A program made the translations under genes and the position numbers. The notes under the pieces were generated by a model. The model had not been told where the DNA came from, ran no database searches, and saw nothing but the letters and a program-made list of their open reading frames with translations. Shown here one piece after another: positions 34,540 through 43,990 of a DNA stretch of 64,000 nt. The stretch is from Emydura subglobosa. Its lineage: Eukaryota; Chordata; Testudines; Chelidae. The stretch lies in assembly GCA_007922225.1 (NCBI GenBank), contig ML679956.1:21330689-21394688 (forward strand), given 5' to 3'. How positions within the stretch are numbered: the stretch's first letter is position 1; the number at the start of each line of letters is the position of its first letter.

Positions 34540-36268
34540 TTACTTTTTAATTACTGCCCGTGACGCCAGTGGCGCATAGGGCAGCAACAAAGTTCTTCCA
34601 CTTCTGCCGGTCGCGGGCCAGAGCGCCTATTGTTCCCCAGGTGTGGTGGTGGTCTTTTAATTCTTGTTCTACCGTTCGGCGCCAGGTTGTCTTTGGTCTT
34701 TCTCTCTTTCTCTTCCCGTCTGGTTTCCAGTGGAGTGCAATTTTGATAATGGATCCGTCCTCTCTTCGTAGCACATGACCTATCCATCGCCAGCGTCTTT
34801 TCATAATTATAGTGGCCATGTCTTCTTGTTTGCACTGAGACAGTAGATCTTCGTTGGAAATTTTATTTGGCCAAAATATCCTGATTATTCTTCTGAGATT
34901 CTTGGTATGGAATGTGGACAGCTTAGTAAGATCCCGTTGTGTCATGCACCAGCATTCTGCTCCGTAGAGAAGCACTGGGAGAACACAGCTGTTATATAGT
35001 TTCAGCTTGGTGCGCACGCTGTACTTCGAGGATTTCCAGATGTTGTTCATGCTGATAAAGGCATTCCGTGCTTTACTCAGTCTATTCTGAATGTCTTGCT
35101 TACCTCCGCCATCTGGGGTGATGATGCTGCCCAAGTATACAAATCTGTCAGTAAAGGGAAGATCGTTGTTATTGATCTTGATGGGGGTTTGTGTTGTGGT
35201 GTTCAAGGTCATGACTTCTGACTTCTTCTGGCTTATCTTAAGGCCAACTTGTGAACTGTACTGGTTTAATTTGTCTGTTTTGTCTTGCATATGCCGATGA
35301 GTGTGAGAAAGAAGTGCCAAGTCATCGGCAAAATCCAGATCTTCAAGTATGGAGAAGAGCGTCCATCTGATGCCGGTATGCCCCTCCTCAGTCGTGCGTC
35401 GCATCACCCAGTCAATGACAAGATTGAAGAGCAGTGGCGACATTACGCAGCCTTGATGAACTCTGGTCTTAACTTCAAACCATATGTCACTTCCTCCGAC
35501 ACAGCAGCTGTAATTTTTGTAGAAGCTCCTGATGAGCTCCACCATGTGATGCGGTATTCCATAGGCCCTCAGAATCTGCCATAATCTGTCTCTGTCTACA
35601 CTATTGAAGGCCTTTTCAAAGTCTACAAAGTTCACGTGGAGTTGTCGTTGCCATTCTGCACTCTGTTCTATGATGTTACGCAGAGCAAAAATCTGTTCTA
35701 TACAACTCCTGCCTTTTCTGAAACCTGCCTGCTCCTTTCTCAGCATTTAATTAACTGCTGTTGATAATCTACCTATGATGACTTTGGCGAGGATCTTGCT
35801 GGGTATTGACAGAAGGGTGATTCCACGCCAGTTGTTGCAGTCACTGAGTGTGCCCTTCTTTGGGATCTTGATGATCACCCCTTTGGTCCAATCCTCCGGT
35901 ACGCAGGCTTCTGTCCAAACTGTTCTGAAAAGTGGTTCCAGTATTCCAGCTGCTGTCTCTGAGTCTGTTTTGAAAAGTTCTGCATTCAAGTTGTCCTTTC
36001 CTGGGGCTTTGTTGTTCTTCAATTTCTTGATTGCTGATATAATTTCTTCTTTGGTAGGTGGATCGATGTTGATATCTAAATCTGTCTCCCTTCCTGATAT
36101 GTTAGCACCTTCTTCCGATGATTCTCTGTTGAGTATTTCTTTGAAGTGTTCAGCCCAGCGTGCGTCTTGTTCCGCTTGTGTTGTGAGGAGTTTTCCTTGC
36201 TTGTCCTTGATGGGTGGGCTGACTGTGGAGTGGTACTTGCCGCACACTTGCTTAGTAATTCTGTACAA
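34540..36268 (-). mobile_element. RTE-type LINE insertion, 1729 bp, 5'-truncated
   Basis: A non-LTR retrotransposon inserted in a CR1 copy and flanked by 13 bp duplications. It carries the reverse transcriptase and C-terminal region but lacks the endonuclease half, so it was truncated at integration. The 3' untranslated tail is only 7 nt (AAAGTAA on -) between the stop codon and the duplication. Very short 3' tails are known for the RTE clade. Confidence 0.9.
34547..36268 (-). pseudogene. RTE-type reverse transcriptase, one internal stop
   Basis: The frame is open from the truncation point to the natural end except for one TAA (35747-35749), giving 5' and 3' parts of about 170 and 399 codons. 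Motifs in order: HFKEILNRES, IKKLKNNKAPGKDNLNAE, EDWTKGVIIKIPKKG, WRGITLLSIPSKILAKVI (finger motifs), then after the stop EQAGFRKGRSC, NFVDFEKAFNSVDRDRLW, VHQGCVMSPLLFNLVIDWVM and LEDLDFADDLALLSH, where the FADD catalytic aspartates are intact. GLKISQKKSEVM, VYLGSI, LLYGAECW and IRIFWPNKISNEDLL follow, ending in ATIIMKRRWRWIGHVLRR and RPKTTWRRTVEQE. I place it in the RTE-like clade from FVDFEKAF...LW and the WPNxIS/RRRWRWIGH tail; the exact family is uncertain. It is one of the best preserved coding regions in the window. The open frame continues upstream into CR1 sequence by chance (to 36352). Confidence 0.9.
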
Positions 36269-36345
36269 TGAAGTTAGGATCACTGGCCTATAATTGCCAG
36301 GATCTCCTCTAGCGCCTTTTTTAAAAGGGCCCATGCCCACACTTC
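36269..36345 (-). pseudogene. CR1 LINE, right of the RTE insertion
   Basis: The continuation of the CR1 copy at 33348-34539. On - it encodes GDPGNYRPVILTS, the conserved CR1 motif at the start of the reverse transcriptase domain, preceded by FKKGA. The first 13 bases are the second copy of the target duplication. Confidence 0.9.
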
Positions 36346-36752
36346 CACACACTCTTTATAGAAATGTTGATATCTGGAAAAGTGCAAGCATCATGTATGA
36401 TGCAAACATAATGCAACAGTGGAATTAACTAGGCACTATTCTTGCCCACACCTGGCTTCAAATTTTGAATAACATGCAGCATCCCTACATGATCTTACCA
36501 TGACAATGAAAATGAAGCGTAAACAAACCATTAAAGAAAAGCAAGATGTTAAACAAGAGATGCCAAATATAATACAAATGCACATGCTCCATGTGAAAAA
36601 CATAGGTCATGTATTTCAAGTATGAAGCCATTAACTTCCTCTCTTGCACCTAAAACCCATTGCTAGAAAAATAGGAAAACAGAGAACAAATTGCTATAAT
36701 TGCCATTTAAGTAAGATTTATGAGGTTCAGGAAAATCAACTGCATGCAGATT
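36346..36752. other. Unassigned sequence
   Basis: No gene seen. Confidence 0.4.
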
Positions 36753-36871
36753 AGGGTTGCCAATTTTGGTTGGTCATATTCGTGGAGGTTTCATCACATG
36801 ACAATCTTTAATTAAAGATTAATCTTTAATTCCTGGAGACTCCAGGACAATCCTGGAAGGCTGGCAACCTG
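36753..36871. mobile_element. hAT-type MITE with 8 bp duplication
   Basis: A 119 bp element with inverted ends: AGGGTTGCCA at 36753, and the reverse complement of the right end reads CAGGTTGCCAGCC. It is flanked by TGCAGATT on both sides (36745-36752 and 36872-36879). An 8 bp duplication is typical of hAT elements. The interior is palindromic around TTAATTAAAG and CCTGGAGACTCCAGG. Confidence 0.78.
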
Positions 36872-37315
36872 TGCAGATTTGTAATTACAAAACTGTCATG
36901 CATTTTTCTTCCAGCCCACAGTGAAGACTTTCAGTAACATTATGTTTGTTATACTTCTTCCATGAACAAAATGAAGAATTATTTTCAAAATGGATTTTCC
37001 ACAACATATTAGGAAAAACATTTTCCTTAGCTGGACACTGATGTGGCAAGATCACCATCTAGTGTGCCTTATGCTGCATTACATCCAGGACCTGTAGTAT
37101 CAACATTATTAAAAACTCAGCTCACTACAGGACTTTCCAAACTGGACTACTGACATGTTTTTCTTATGTGAAAAAAGGCAAATCTTTTTAATGAGTATAA
37201 ATTGGAGTTATTTACATTAGACCAGCTTCCCTACCCCTTTTCACTTCTATGTGAAGCCTAGGAAAAAACTGAAGTGTGTGTATTTGTGTGTGTCCCTTGC
37301 TAAATTCCATACACA
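36872..37315. other. Unassigned sequence
   Basis: No gene seen; AT-rich. Confidence 0.4.
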
Positions 37316-37351
37316 TATAAGAGAGAATATCTTTTATTGGATGAACCAGAA

Positions 37352-37388
37352 GAGACAAGCATCTGAGCTATACACAACTCTTCTTCAG
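37352..37388 (-). ncRNA. Hammerhead-ribozyme-like core, degenerate
   Basis: On - the sequence reads CTGAAGA, an extra A, a 5-pair stem (GAGTT with AGCTC, one G-T pair), then AGAT where a hammerhead has GAAA, then GCTTGTC. CUGANGA, a helix and GAAA are the conserved parts of the hammerhead ribozyme, which has been reported in Penelope-like elements. The extra A and the altered GAAA make this copy probably inactive. Confidence 0.45.
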
Positions 37389-37532
37389 GTCTGGAAAAGG
37401 TAATCAGAGTAATATAGATAAATACAAAGTGGGACAGAGGGTTAAGCATAAAGGGGTTAACACATGTTGCAGGAGACCAGTTAAAAATGAAGGGAGCAAT
37501 TAACACCTCTGCAGTCACAGGACAAAGAGGTG

Positions 37533-38590
37533 TTAGTAGGTCATCCATTGTTGTAATGAGCCATAAACATATACAGCATGCCTGTTGAGCCCATGATTTT
37601 TTGTGTCTAGCAGAGTTATGAATTTAAGTTCCCAGGCCCATCTTTTGAAGGTGTTGGGCAAGTTTTCTTTGAGGACAAGAACTGAGCAATCGGATATGGA
37701 ATGATCACTTTGTGAAATGTGTACACCCATGGGTGAGAAGGTGTTTTTGTCTTTTATCATTTTTCTGTGCAAGTTCATTCCAGTGCATAGTGATGGTCTT
37801 GTTTCACCCATATAGTTGTTGGGACATTTGGTGCACTGGGTGAGGTACATTACATATGACAAGCAGGTGTAGGAGCCAGGGATCTTGAAGGGTATGTGGT
37901 GGGGGATATCGATCACCACAGCAGTGGAGATATACCTGCAGGTTTTGAACTTGTTGTTCTGGTACGGCCTGGAGCTGCTTTGAGCAGGTGTATCCTGGTC
38001 TGTGCGGATCTTGCTTCTAATGAGCTTGGCAAGGTTGAGAGGTTCTCTGAAGGCCAGAAGAGGAAGCTTGGGAAAGATTTCTTCCAGGATGTGGTCGCCA
38101 TTAAATATGGGATGTAACTGTTTGATACCTCCTATGGGTTCCAGTGTGGGATGATACGTGACAACTAGGGGTGTGTGGTCAATGTTCCTCCCCTCCCCCC
38201 CATATTGAAGTAGGTTCTCTCAAGCATTTGGGTGTCTCATTCCTGGATGCAATCTACTTTCTCGGTGATTTGTGGTGTGGGGGTTGTCTGAGTTCTTTGT
38301 AGTAGGTGATATCAGAGAGTTGTTGGTTGGCCTCATTGACGTAGTCATCATGGTTGAGGACTACGATGATTCCCCCTTTGTCTGCTGGTTTGATATATAT
38401 CTGGTGGTTGGATATATATAGCTCTCTTCTCTGCAGTGGAGAGATTGTGGTGGATGTGATGTTTAAGGATTTCACAGTCAATTTTTTTCCTGAAGCAATC
38501 AATAAAATGATCGAGTGTGTAGTTTCATCCACTGGGAAGTATCCAGTCAGATGATTCTTTTTTCTCATGACTGTCAGTGGGGACATGGTA
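37533..38590 (-). pseudogene. Penelope-type RT/GIY-YIG protein, RT core missing
   Basis: Penelope-like elements encode a telomerase-related reverse transcriptase fused to a GIY-YIG endonuclease. At 38254-38586 (-) the region before the RT is recognisable: YIKPADKGGIIVVLNHDDYV and QQLSDITYYKEL. At about 38060-38180 lies the part after the RT (PLVVTYHPTLEP, then HPIF and FPKLPLLAFREPLNLAKLI). At 37533-37919 is the endonuclease: GSYTCLSYVMYLTQCTKCP, then NYMGETRPSLCTGMNLHR with the GIY-YIG second motif and catalytic Arg region, and WAWELKFITLLDTKNHGLNR at its end. Between the first two parts the whole RT palm, with its catalytic aspartates, is absent. Frames are broken. Not functional. Confidence 0.83.
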
Positions 38591-38872
38591 GTTGTGGGTC
38601 ATGTCATCACTCCATATCCAATCACTCAGTCCTCATCCTCAAAGGAAACCTGCTCAACACCTTCAAAAGATGAGACTGAGAACTTAAAAATTGATAACTC
38701 TACTAGACACGAAAAATCACAAGCTCATGCTTGGCAATCTTGTATTTATCTTGTATTTATCTGTGACACTATCATTACCTTTTTCAGACCTAAAGAAGAG
38801 CTCAAAAGCTTGTCTCTTCCACCAACAGAAGTTGGCCCAATAAAAGATACCTCACCCACCTTGTCTCTCTGA
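38591..38872 (+). mobile_element. Inverted 3' fragment of the same Penelope element
   Basis: On + this piece encodes the tail of the same protein (HSVLILKGNLLNTFKR-like, with NHS for the first residues, near 38620-38680). It matches SVLVLKENLPNTFKR of the minus arm at about 37640-37690. The terminal repeat follows: GCTTGTCTCTTCCACCAACAG, then CCAATAAAAGATA, ending in TCACCCACCTTGTCTCTC (38870). It is the reverse complement of the element left end at 37316-37400. Confidence 0.78.
38790..38816 (+). ncRNA. Hammerhead-like core, truncated
   Basis: CTAAAGA A GAGCTC AAAAGCTTGTC. This is the counterpart of 37352-37388 in the inverted arm, with the apical loop and one stem strand lost and G to A in the core. 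Inactive by appearance. Confidence 0.35.
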
Positions 38873-39178
38873 TTTTGTGGGACCAGTTGCAACAACATTG
38901 ATACACAGCCACACACTGTATACACCTTATGCAAGAACAAACAATTGGGGCCAGATTCACAGCACATTTTGGCTGCTTCATGACACTACAGTGAGGCAAA
39001 TCAGTTGTAAACTCAGCCTAATCTGATCCTTGGTCTATAATTTCCAGTATCCTGCTTTGGCCAATAGCTTATACCTGATCCTTCACATGAAGGTGAGGAG
39101 ACCCATAATGCATCTCAGTTTACTTTTGCTGTTACTCATCTAAAATCTCTCTCTCTCTCTATTTCTCTTGCGTGCGCA

Positions 39179-39225
<47 letters not shown>

Positions 39226-39589
39226 ATCACAACCAAATCAAATCAAATCAAACCAAATCAAAAGACCAGTGTGGCTTTATTGTTTTGAGAGTGAGGAATA
39301 CCTCATGGAAAGCCCACACAAGTGGACCCTGCACATTCTTCATAGAGTGGTCCATTGGTCTGCCAGGGGTGCAGAGGATTTTGGGACAGGGGCTGGCAGG
39401 CAGATGGATGGGGATATGGTCACTTAGTTCATAATTATACAGCTCCACTGACCAAAGTTCCCTGTGTACTGGGTATGCAATGGTCATCAAAATCTTGTAC
39501 CATTAATTACATGTTTTGGAAAGAAAATTTTTCTTGTCATTTTTTATTTTTGTTGTCATTTCATTTCAATCAATGTTCTTTTGTTCTTC
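38873..39589. other. Spacer with simple repeats
   Basis: No gene seen. It holds (CT)n at 39148-39160, the alternating tract 39170-39223 and short AATCA-type repeats at about 39230-39262. Confidence 0.5.
39170..39223. repeat. GCGTGCGCACGCG-(CA)n alternating tract
   Basis: 54 bp of uninterrupted purine-pyrimidine alternation. It starts GCGTGCGCACGCGC and continues as about 20 CA units. The tract is preceded by a (CT)n run. Confidence 0.93.
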
Positions 39590-40265
39590 TACAATGAAAA
39601 AGAGCAAACTGCACCAGACTGACCTTTTCTATACCATTCATTATATTATAAATCTCTGCCATGTCATCCGTATTTACCTCCTCTCTAAATTAAAATTTTA
39701 ATCTTATAAATCTTTCCTTATATCGTTCTATGACGCTAAACATTTTAATTGTCCTTCTCTGGATCTTTTTTATTCCTTATATAATATTATCAAACTGAAG
39801 GTGAGAGTGTTCAGTGAATATATTAGCATGATATTTTCATTATTATTCTCTATCCTTTTCTTAAGACAACCTAATATTTTATTTGCTTTCTCAAATGCAG
39901 CTGTGCATTGAGAAGGTGTTTAAGTGAATTGTTCACTACAACAGTAAGGTCTTGAACCCATTTATATACAAATAATTCAATTTTTTTCTTCTAATTTGCT
40001 TTAAAGACTTTGCAACTGTGAATTTTATTTGCCATTGTATTGCCCAATGTCTAGCTTTAGTAGGTCCTTCTGAGATTCCTCATAATCCTTTCTAAAAAAT
40101 GACTAACCTAACTAATTTTATGGCACCCATACAATTTGCCATTTCACTGTTTCCCCACTGTGCTCCCTCACAAGTCATTACTGAATAAGTTAAATAGCAC
40201 CGATTCTTGGTACACTCCATTGCTAACTACCTTTTATTCCATCGAGATTAGATAAAAAAACACTC
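39590..40265 (-). pseudogene. Old CR1 LINE fragment
   Basis: On - the sequence near 40215 encodes GVYQESVLFNLFSNDL, the degenerate counterpart of the CR1 [20 protein letters not shown] motif. Further downstream (to 39590) the order and wording of the rest of the CR1 3' half are recognisable at nucleotide level (for example GGATCCAGAGAAGGACAATT near 39750). No open frame survives. One of the oldest CR1 copies here. Confidence 0.65.
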
Positions 40266-41646
40266 CAGTTGAGATGCATTGAAAATCTTATGAAAACAGT
40301 TTTACATAAGATTTCAGCCAAAGATAGTGTAAGTCACAAGAAAAACAGCTCATGTCACAGGAAATCTATGAGCAACTTGAACATGGCTCAAGGGTGAGGC
40401 ATCTTCACACATTTGTTGCTATGGTTTGATTGGAGAGAACATTCCGCGAAGCTTGATACCTACGACACCTCACTTTACATTGACATAGCTGAGTGTTCAC
40501 ATTGGAACATTCTGCATTGCAGTATTCTCTTTTAACTGAAATTAGTGTTTTTGTAAGATTCTGCAGTGGGTAATGATTGATATCGACAAGACATTTCCAC
40601 TGTCCCTCATGGAATATGTCCAAGCAAAAATCCATGGTGTTTATAAGGCTGGGAGCACGCTTCTCTGGTGATGTCACTGGGAGAGGAGCAGGGAGCCTTC
40701 ATTATGCTCTGTTAAAAAATCTTAATTAGTGAACATGTTCAGAACAGACTTTTTCCATTGCTTAAAACCCTTTCCCTTTAAGTTTCTCTCCCTTCCTCTC
40801 CGCACCCCTACAGAACAAAACAAAAATTAGCAACATCACTACCTCATTAAGGAGTGTCTACATGGCAAATTTCAATCTTCATTTATTTTTGCTGTAGCCA
40901 TGACCAAAACGTGTAACTGAGACATTATACAAACAATAGATGTGTGTCTATTTATGATCACTAAGCTCAAACAGCTGAAAGACATTTCCTCTTTTTTTTT
41001 TTTTTTTTTGTAATAAAGATTTCAGCTTTGGCCTGAGACTAATTTCTTCCCAAAGAGACTATTGTTTAGAAAATAATGAGCATTTGAAAACAAAGGTTAT
41101 AATGAAAACTATTTTGCAACCTCAACTGTAAGCAACAACTATTGTCACTATAAGACAAGAGGAAACTGGGATCTCTTTCTCCTCTTACCGCTACCATTTC
41201 TCCTGTCCAATAACTGGAGAATGCGATTTGTAGAAAATAGAATGAAATTCTTTCTACATCATGGGTTATAGTGGTAGCTGCAGCACTGCAGGTGATTTAT
41301 TACACGTGGAAAGGCATGGGCTCTTCCTCAAGGTTGGGGGAAGGAAAGAGGAGGAATCCATCTCCCAAACACATGCAAAGGACACCCACTCTAAGCCCAG
41401 TTACCTGGACTTTTCACAGGGGATATGAATTTCACTCATAAGGAAGAGATATCTAGTTGTATAGTAATGAAGAGAATTTTTCCTTATTTCATCAATATGG
41501 GAAAAAGTTAATACTCATGTCCAGCCTCAGTACCTGGCCTATGTGTGACAGTAAATAACCCTATTGTGGCTCCCTCTGAGGCGGGGAAGGGTAATGGGAT
41601 TCAAACAGAGGTGGATCCTCTGTTCTAGTCCCATTTCAAGACTCAC
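40266..41646. other. Unassigned sequence
   Basis: No gene seen. It includes a T18 run (40992-41009). Confidence 0.5.
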
Positions 41647-41747
41647 TGAACGAGAGTTCTGTGGCACCTTAAAGACTAACAAATGTATTTGGTCATAAGT
41701 TTTCGTGGGCAGAAACCCACTTTGTCAGATGCATGAAGTGGAAACTT
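41647..41747 (-). repeat. Penelope-type terminal repeat fragment (second family)
   Basis: On + it reads GTTCTGTGGCACCTTAAAG, then ACTAACAAATGTATTTGG, then TTTTCGTGGGCAGAAACCCAC. I recognise this as a very common reptile repeat, which I attribute to a Penelope-like element. It carries the hammerhead-like core at 41691-41728 on -. Confidence 0.6.
41691..41728 (-). ncRNA. Hammerhead-ribozyme-like core
   Basis: On -: CTGACAA (hammerhead CUGANGA with G8 changed to A, possibly a decayed CpG), an extra A, stem GTGGG...CCCAC closed by TTTCTG, then GAAA, then ACTTATGACC where helix III would be. Same layout as 37352-37388 but with a different stem sequence, so the pairing rather than the letters is shared. 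Confidence 0.5.
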
Positions 41748-41935
41748 CATGTTGCTTCATTGCTATTTTAGCAAGTTAGCTCAATAACCAACAAAAAAAA
41801 TCAATCAACCACTAATGTCTAGTTCATGCAGCAGTCTCTAACCTATGTAACAACATGAACCTTTTTTTGTTATCTCTATTCTCCCTGCCCCAATCCCTTC
41901 CTTGTGTTTGTCACACTCACGTGTTGTCTCTTGTT

Positions 41936-42066
41936 TCAGATTAGACTGTAATCTCTTCGGACCACGTTCATTTGTGTTTATGCAGCACCTAGCACAATGA
42001 ATCCCTGATTCTTACTAAGATTTTTATGCATTATTTCAACACAAATAATAAATAATAGTAAAAGAA
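41936..42066 (+). repeat. LINE 3' tail, L3/CR1-like
   Basis: TTAGACTGTAATCTCTTCGG, then GCAGCACCTAGCACAATGAAT, then an ACAAATAATAAATAATA tail. This word order is that of an old amniote LINE 3' end, and a second copy lies at 54455-54590. Confidence 0.5.
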
Positions 42067-42799
42067 TATCAATTTATATTAACTTAAATTTGTGGTCCAC
42101 AATTTTATTTAGTATTAATGGAGGTTCATAGGGGATTCAAGAAATCACAGCAGCATAATTTTTGGCAATATTTTAACCACTCCAAAAAACTACTTAGTTT
42201 GCTCAGTTACACCCAGTTTGGGCTTGTCTTGGCTCCATGAAGAAATCTATTGTGTCTTAACAAAAATTAAAGGGACATATTTTCAGAGCAGGCATTTAAG
42301 TTGCAACCTCAAAATTTTCAGACACAAATTTGTTCACTCAATTGCAAAATGGGTATTTCCAGACAAAAAAATATTTATTGTATGGGTATAGTTTAAGCAT
42401 CTGCTTTGAAAATTTGGCACAATTGGTTTCAGTGGCCACTATGAGTCATGCTGCAACTCCATCTTGGCAGATCACTGGCTGGGAATATATGTGGAGCAAC
42501 TAGTGAATTGGGAATTTCAGAAAAGCAAATATGGGCCAGGAAGAAAGAATAAAATATAGTCTAAGGATTTTTTATATAATTTCTCTGGGCTTGGTCCCCA
42601 GAGATCCACAGGACAAGAAATACCTCAATCAGGAAAGTAATTTTCCTTTGCTTCTTCTAAAACACATAGTGAGACCTACACTGACAAAACACTCCATGGG
42701 TGTATCAGACCTGGCTAACTGACACTCAATATCAAACCTTCCATTCCTGAGCAAGCTCACACGGACACTATCAAAAAGCCTCCCTCATGTTCAGCTAGT
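42067..42799. other. Unassigned sequence
   Basis: No gene recognised. Confidence 0.45.
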
Positions 42800-43990
42800 T
42801 AAAATGAATTTTCTAGGCTCTGGACAATCTGGAGTCTGGCCAGGATAGGACAGAAATAGCATTAGTGGTGCTGATGGATGGAGAACAGACATCCATCCTT
42901 CTACTCCTGAACCTCTCTGAAGCATTCAACACAGCTGATCAAGAAATATTGCTATGCTGTCTGAGGAAGGTGTTAGGAGTCCAGCAGATGAAGTAGAATG
43001 TCTTGAGTCTTTCCTGGAGGGACTCGCTCAATTGTTAGTGATGGGAAAATGTGACTTCCTCACCAGACTTCTCACTATTGGAATCATATAAAGATCAATT
43101 CTCTCTAGTCTATTCAAAATTTACATGCAATCAATCTCTGAAAGAGCTGGTCAGACATCATGGATTGAATTGCCAAATATATGCAGAAAACAAACAGCAC
43201 TATTTATCCTTCACAACATACCATTACAAAGCTAGTCCGGTGCTTGTCTAAGATCAGTTCACGGCTGAAAAGCAGTCAGTTGAGACTAAACCTGAGTAAG
43301 ACGGAAGTTTTGCTGGTTGGCAGAGGAAAAACTTCTGATGAGTTCTCAGCCATGGTATAGTCTTCTCTGGTTGAAGATGCATACTCAAAATTGGTCAAGT
43401 CAGAACATAGTTTAGGAGTGCACCAGGATTCCTTGACGTCAGTGAGCTCTCACATGCTAGCATCCACAAGCGTCACATTTTACCATCTTTGTCTGGCTAG
43501 GAGACTGCATCCCATCTTGGCAGAAGGTGACCTGGCCTTTGCAATAAACACCTCTCTGGCCTTCTGAATGAACTACAGCAATGCAGTCTAACCAGGCATG
43601 ACACCACACGCTCTCAAAACTGATACTAATCCAAGACTCAGCAGCACGGGTTACTATAAGTCTACCCAACCTTTCCTCGGCTTACTACACTGGCTCCTCA
43701 TTGAATGTGACAACTTCCTTCCAGGATGAGGACTGTGGCCAAAAGCTGCTCTTGTGTTTAATGGAATTGGCTGCCGCAAGGATATAAAACAAATCTGAGC
43801 AGGAGATGGAGCTCTTTAAGGGGCTGATTCAGAACTGTGGAATGAACTGCAGGATCAAAGAACCACAAAAAGCCTTGCCAACCTTCCATTTCAAGAGCAA
43901 GCTGAACTTCATTGACCTTGCATTCCCTAATGAAAGCACATTGTACAGTATGCTGTTAACATACACATATTTTTTAAATAAATAAAATAA
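42800..43990 (+). pseudogene. L2-type LINE, degenerate reverse transcriptase
   Basis: On + near 42859-42965 the frame reads SILLLLNLSEAFNTADQEIL, the L2 version of the first catalytic RT motif (LLDLSAAFDTVDH-like, with the Asp changed to Asn). Near 43130-43200 a second frame has LVRHHGLNCQIYAENKQHYL, corresponding to the L2 YADDTQLY box but with both catalytic Asp replaced. LRLNLSKTEVLLVG follows at about 43275. Frames then break, and an A-rich (AAAT)n tail lies at 43976-43998. Dead for a long time. Confidence 0.75.

Larger units (their letters stand above)
37316..38590 (-). mobile_element. Penelope-like retroelement, deleted core
   Basis: The minus-strand arm of an inverted Penelope-like arrangement. 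From 3' to 5' on +: terminal repeat with TTTTATTGG (about 37332), hammerhead-like core (37352-37388), a 3' untranslated region, then coding remnants at 37533-38590. It pairs with an inverted fragment at 38591-38872. Inverted or tandem terminal repeats are known for Penelope-like elements. Confidence 0.83.

Noticed and set aside
39168..39434. Open frame with a HTHTHT run
   Set aside because: It is a translation of the CA microsatellite.
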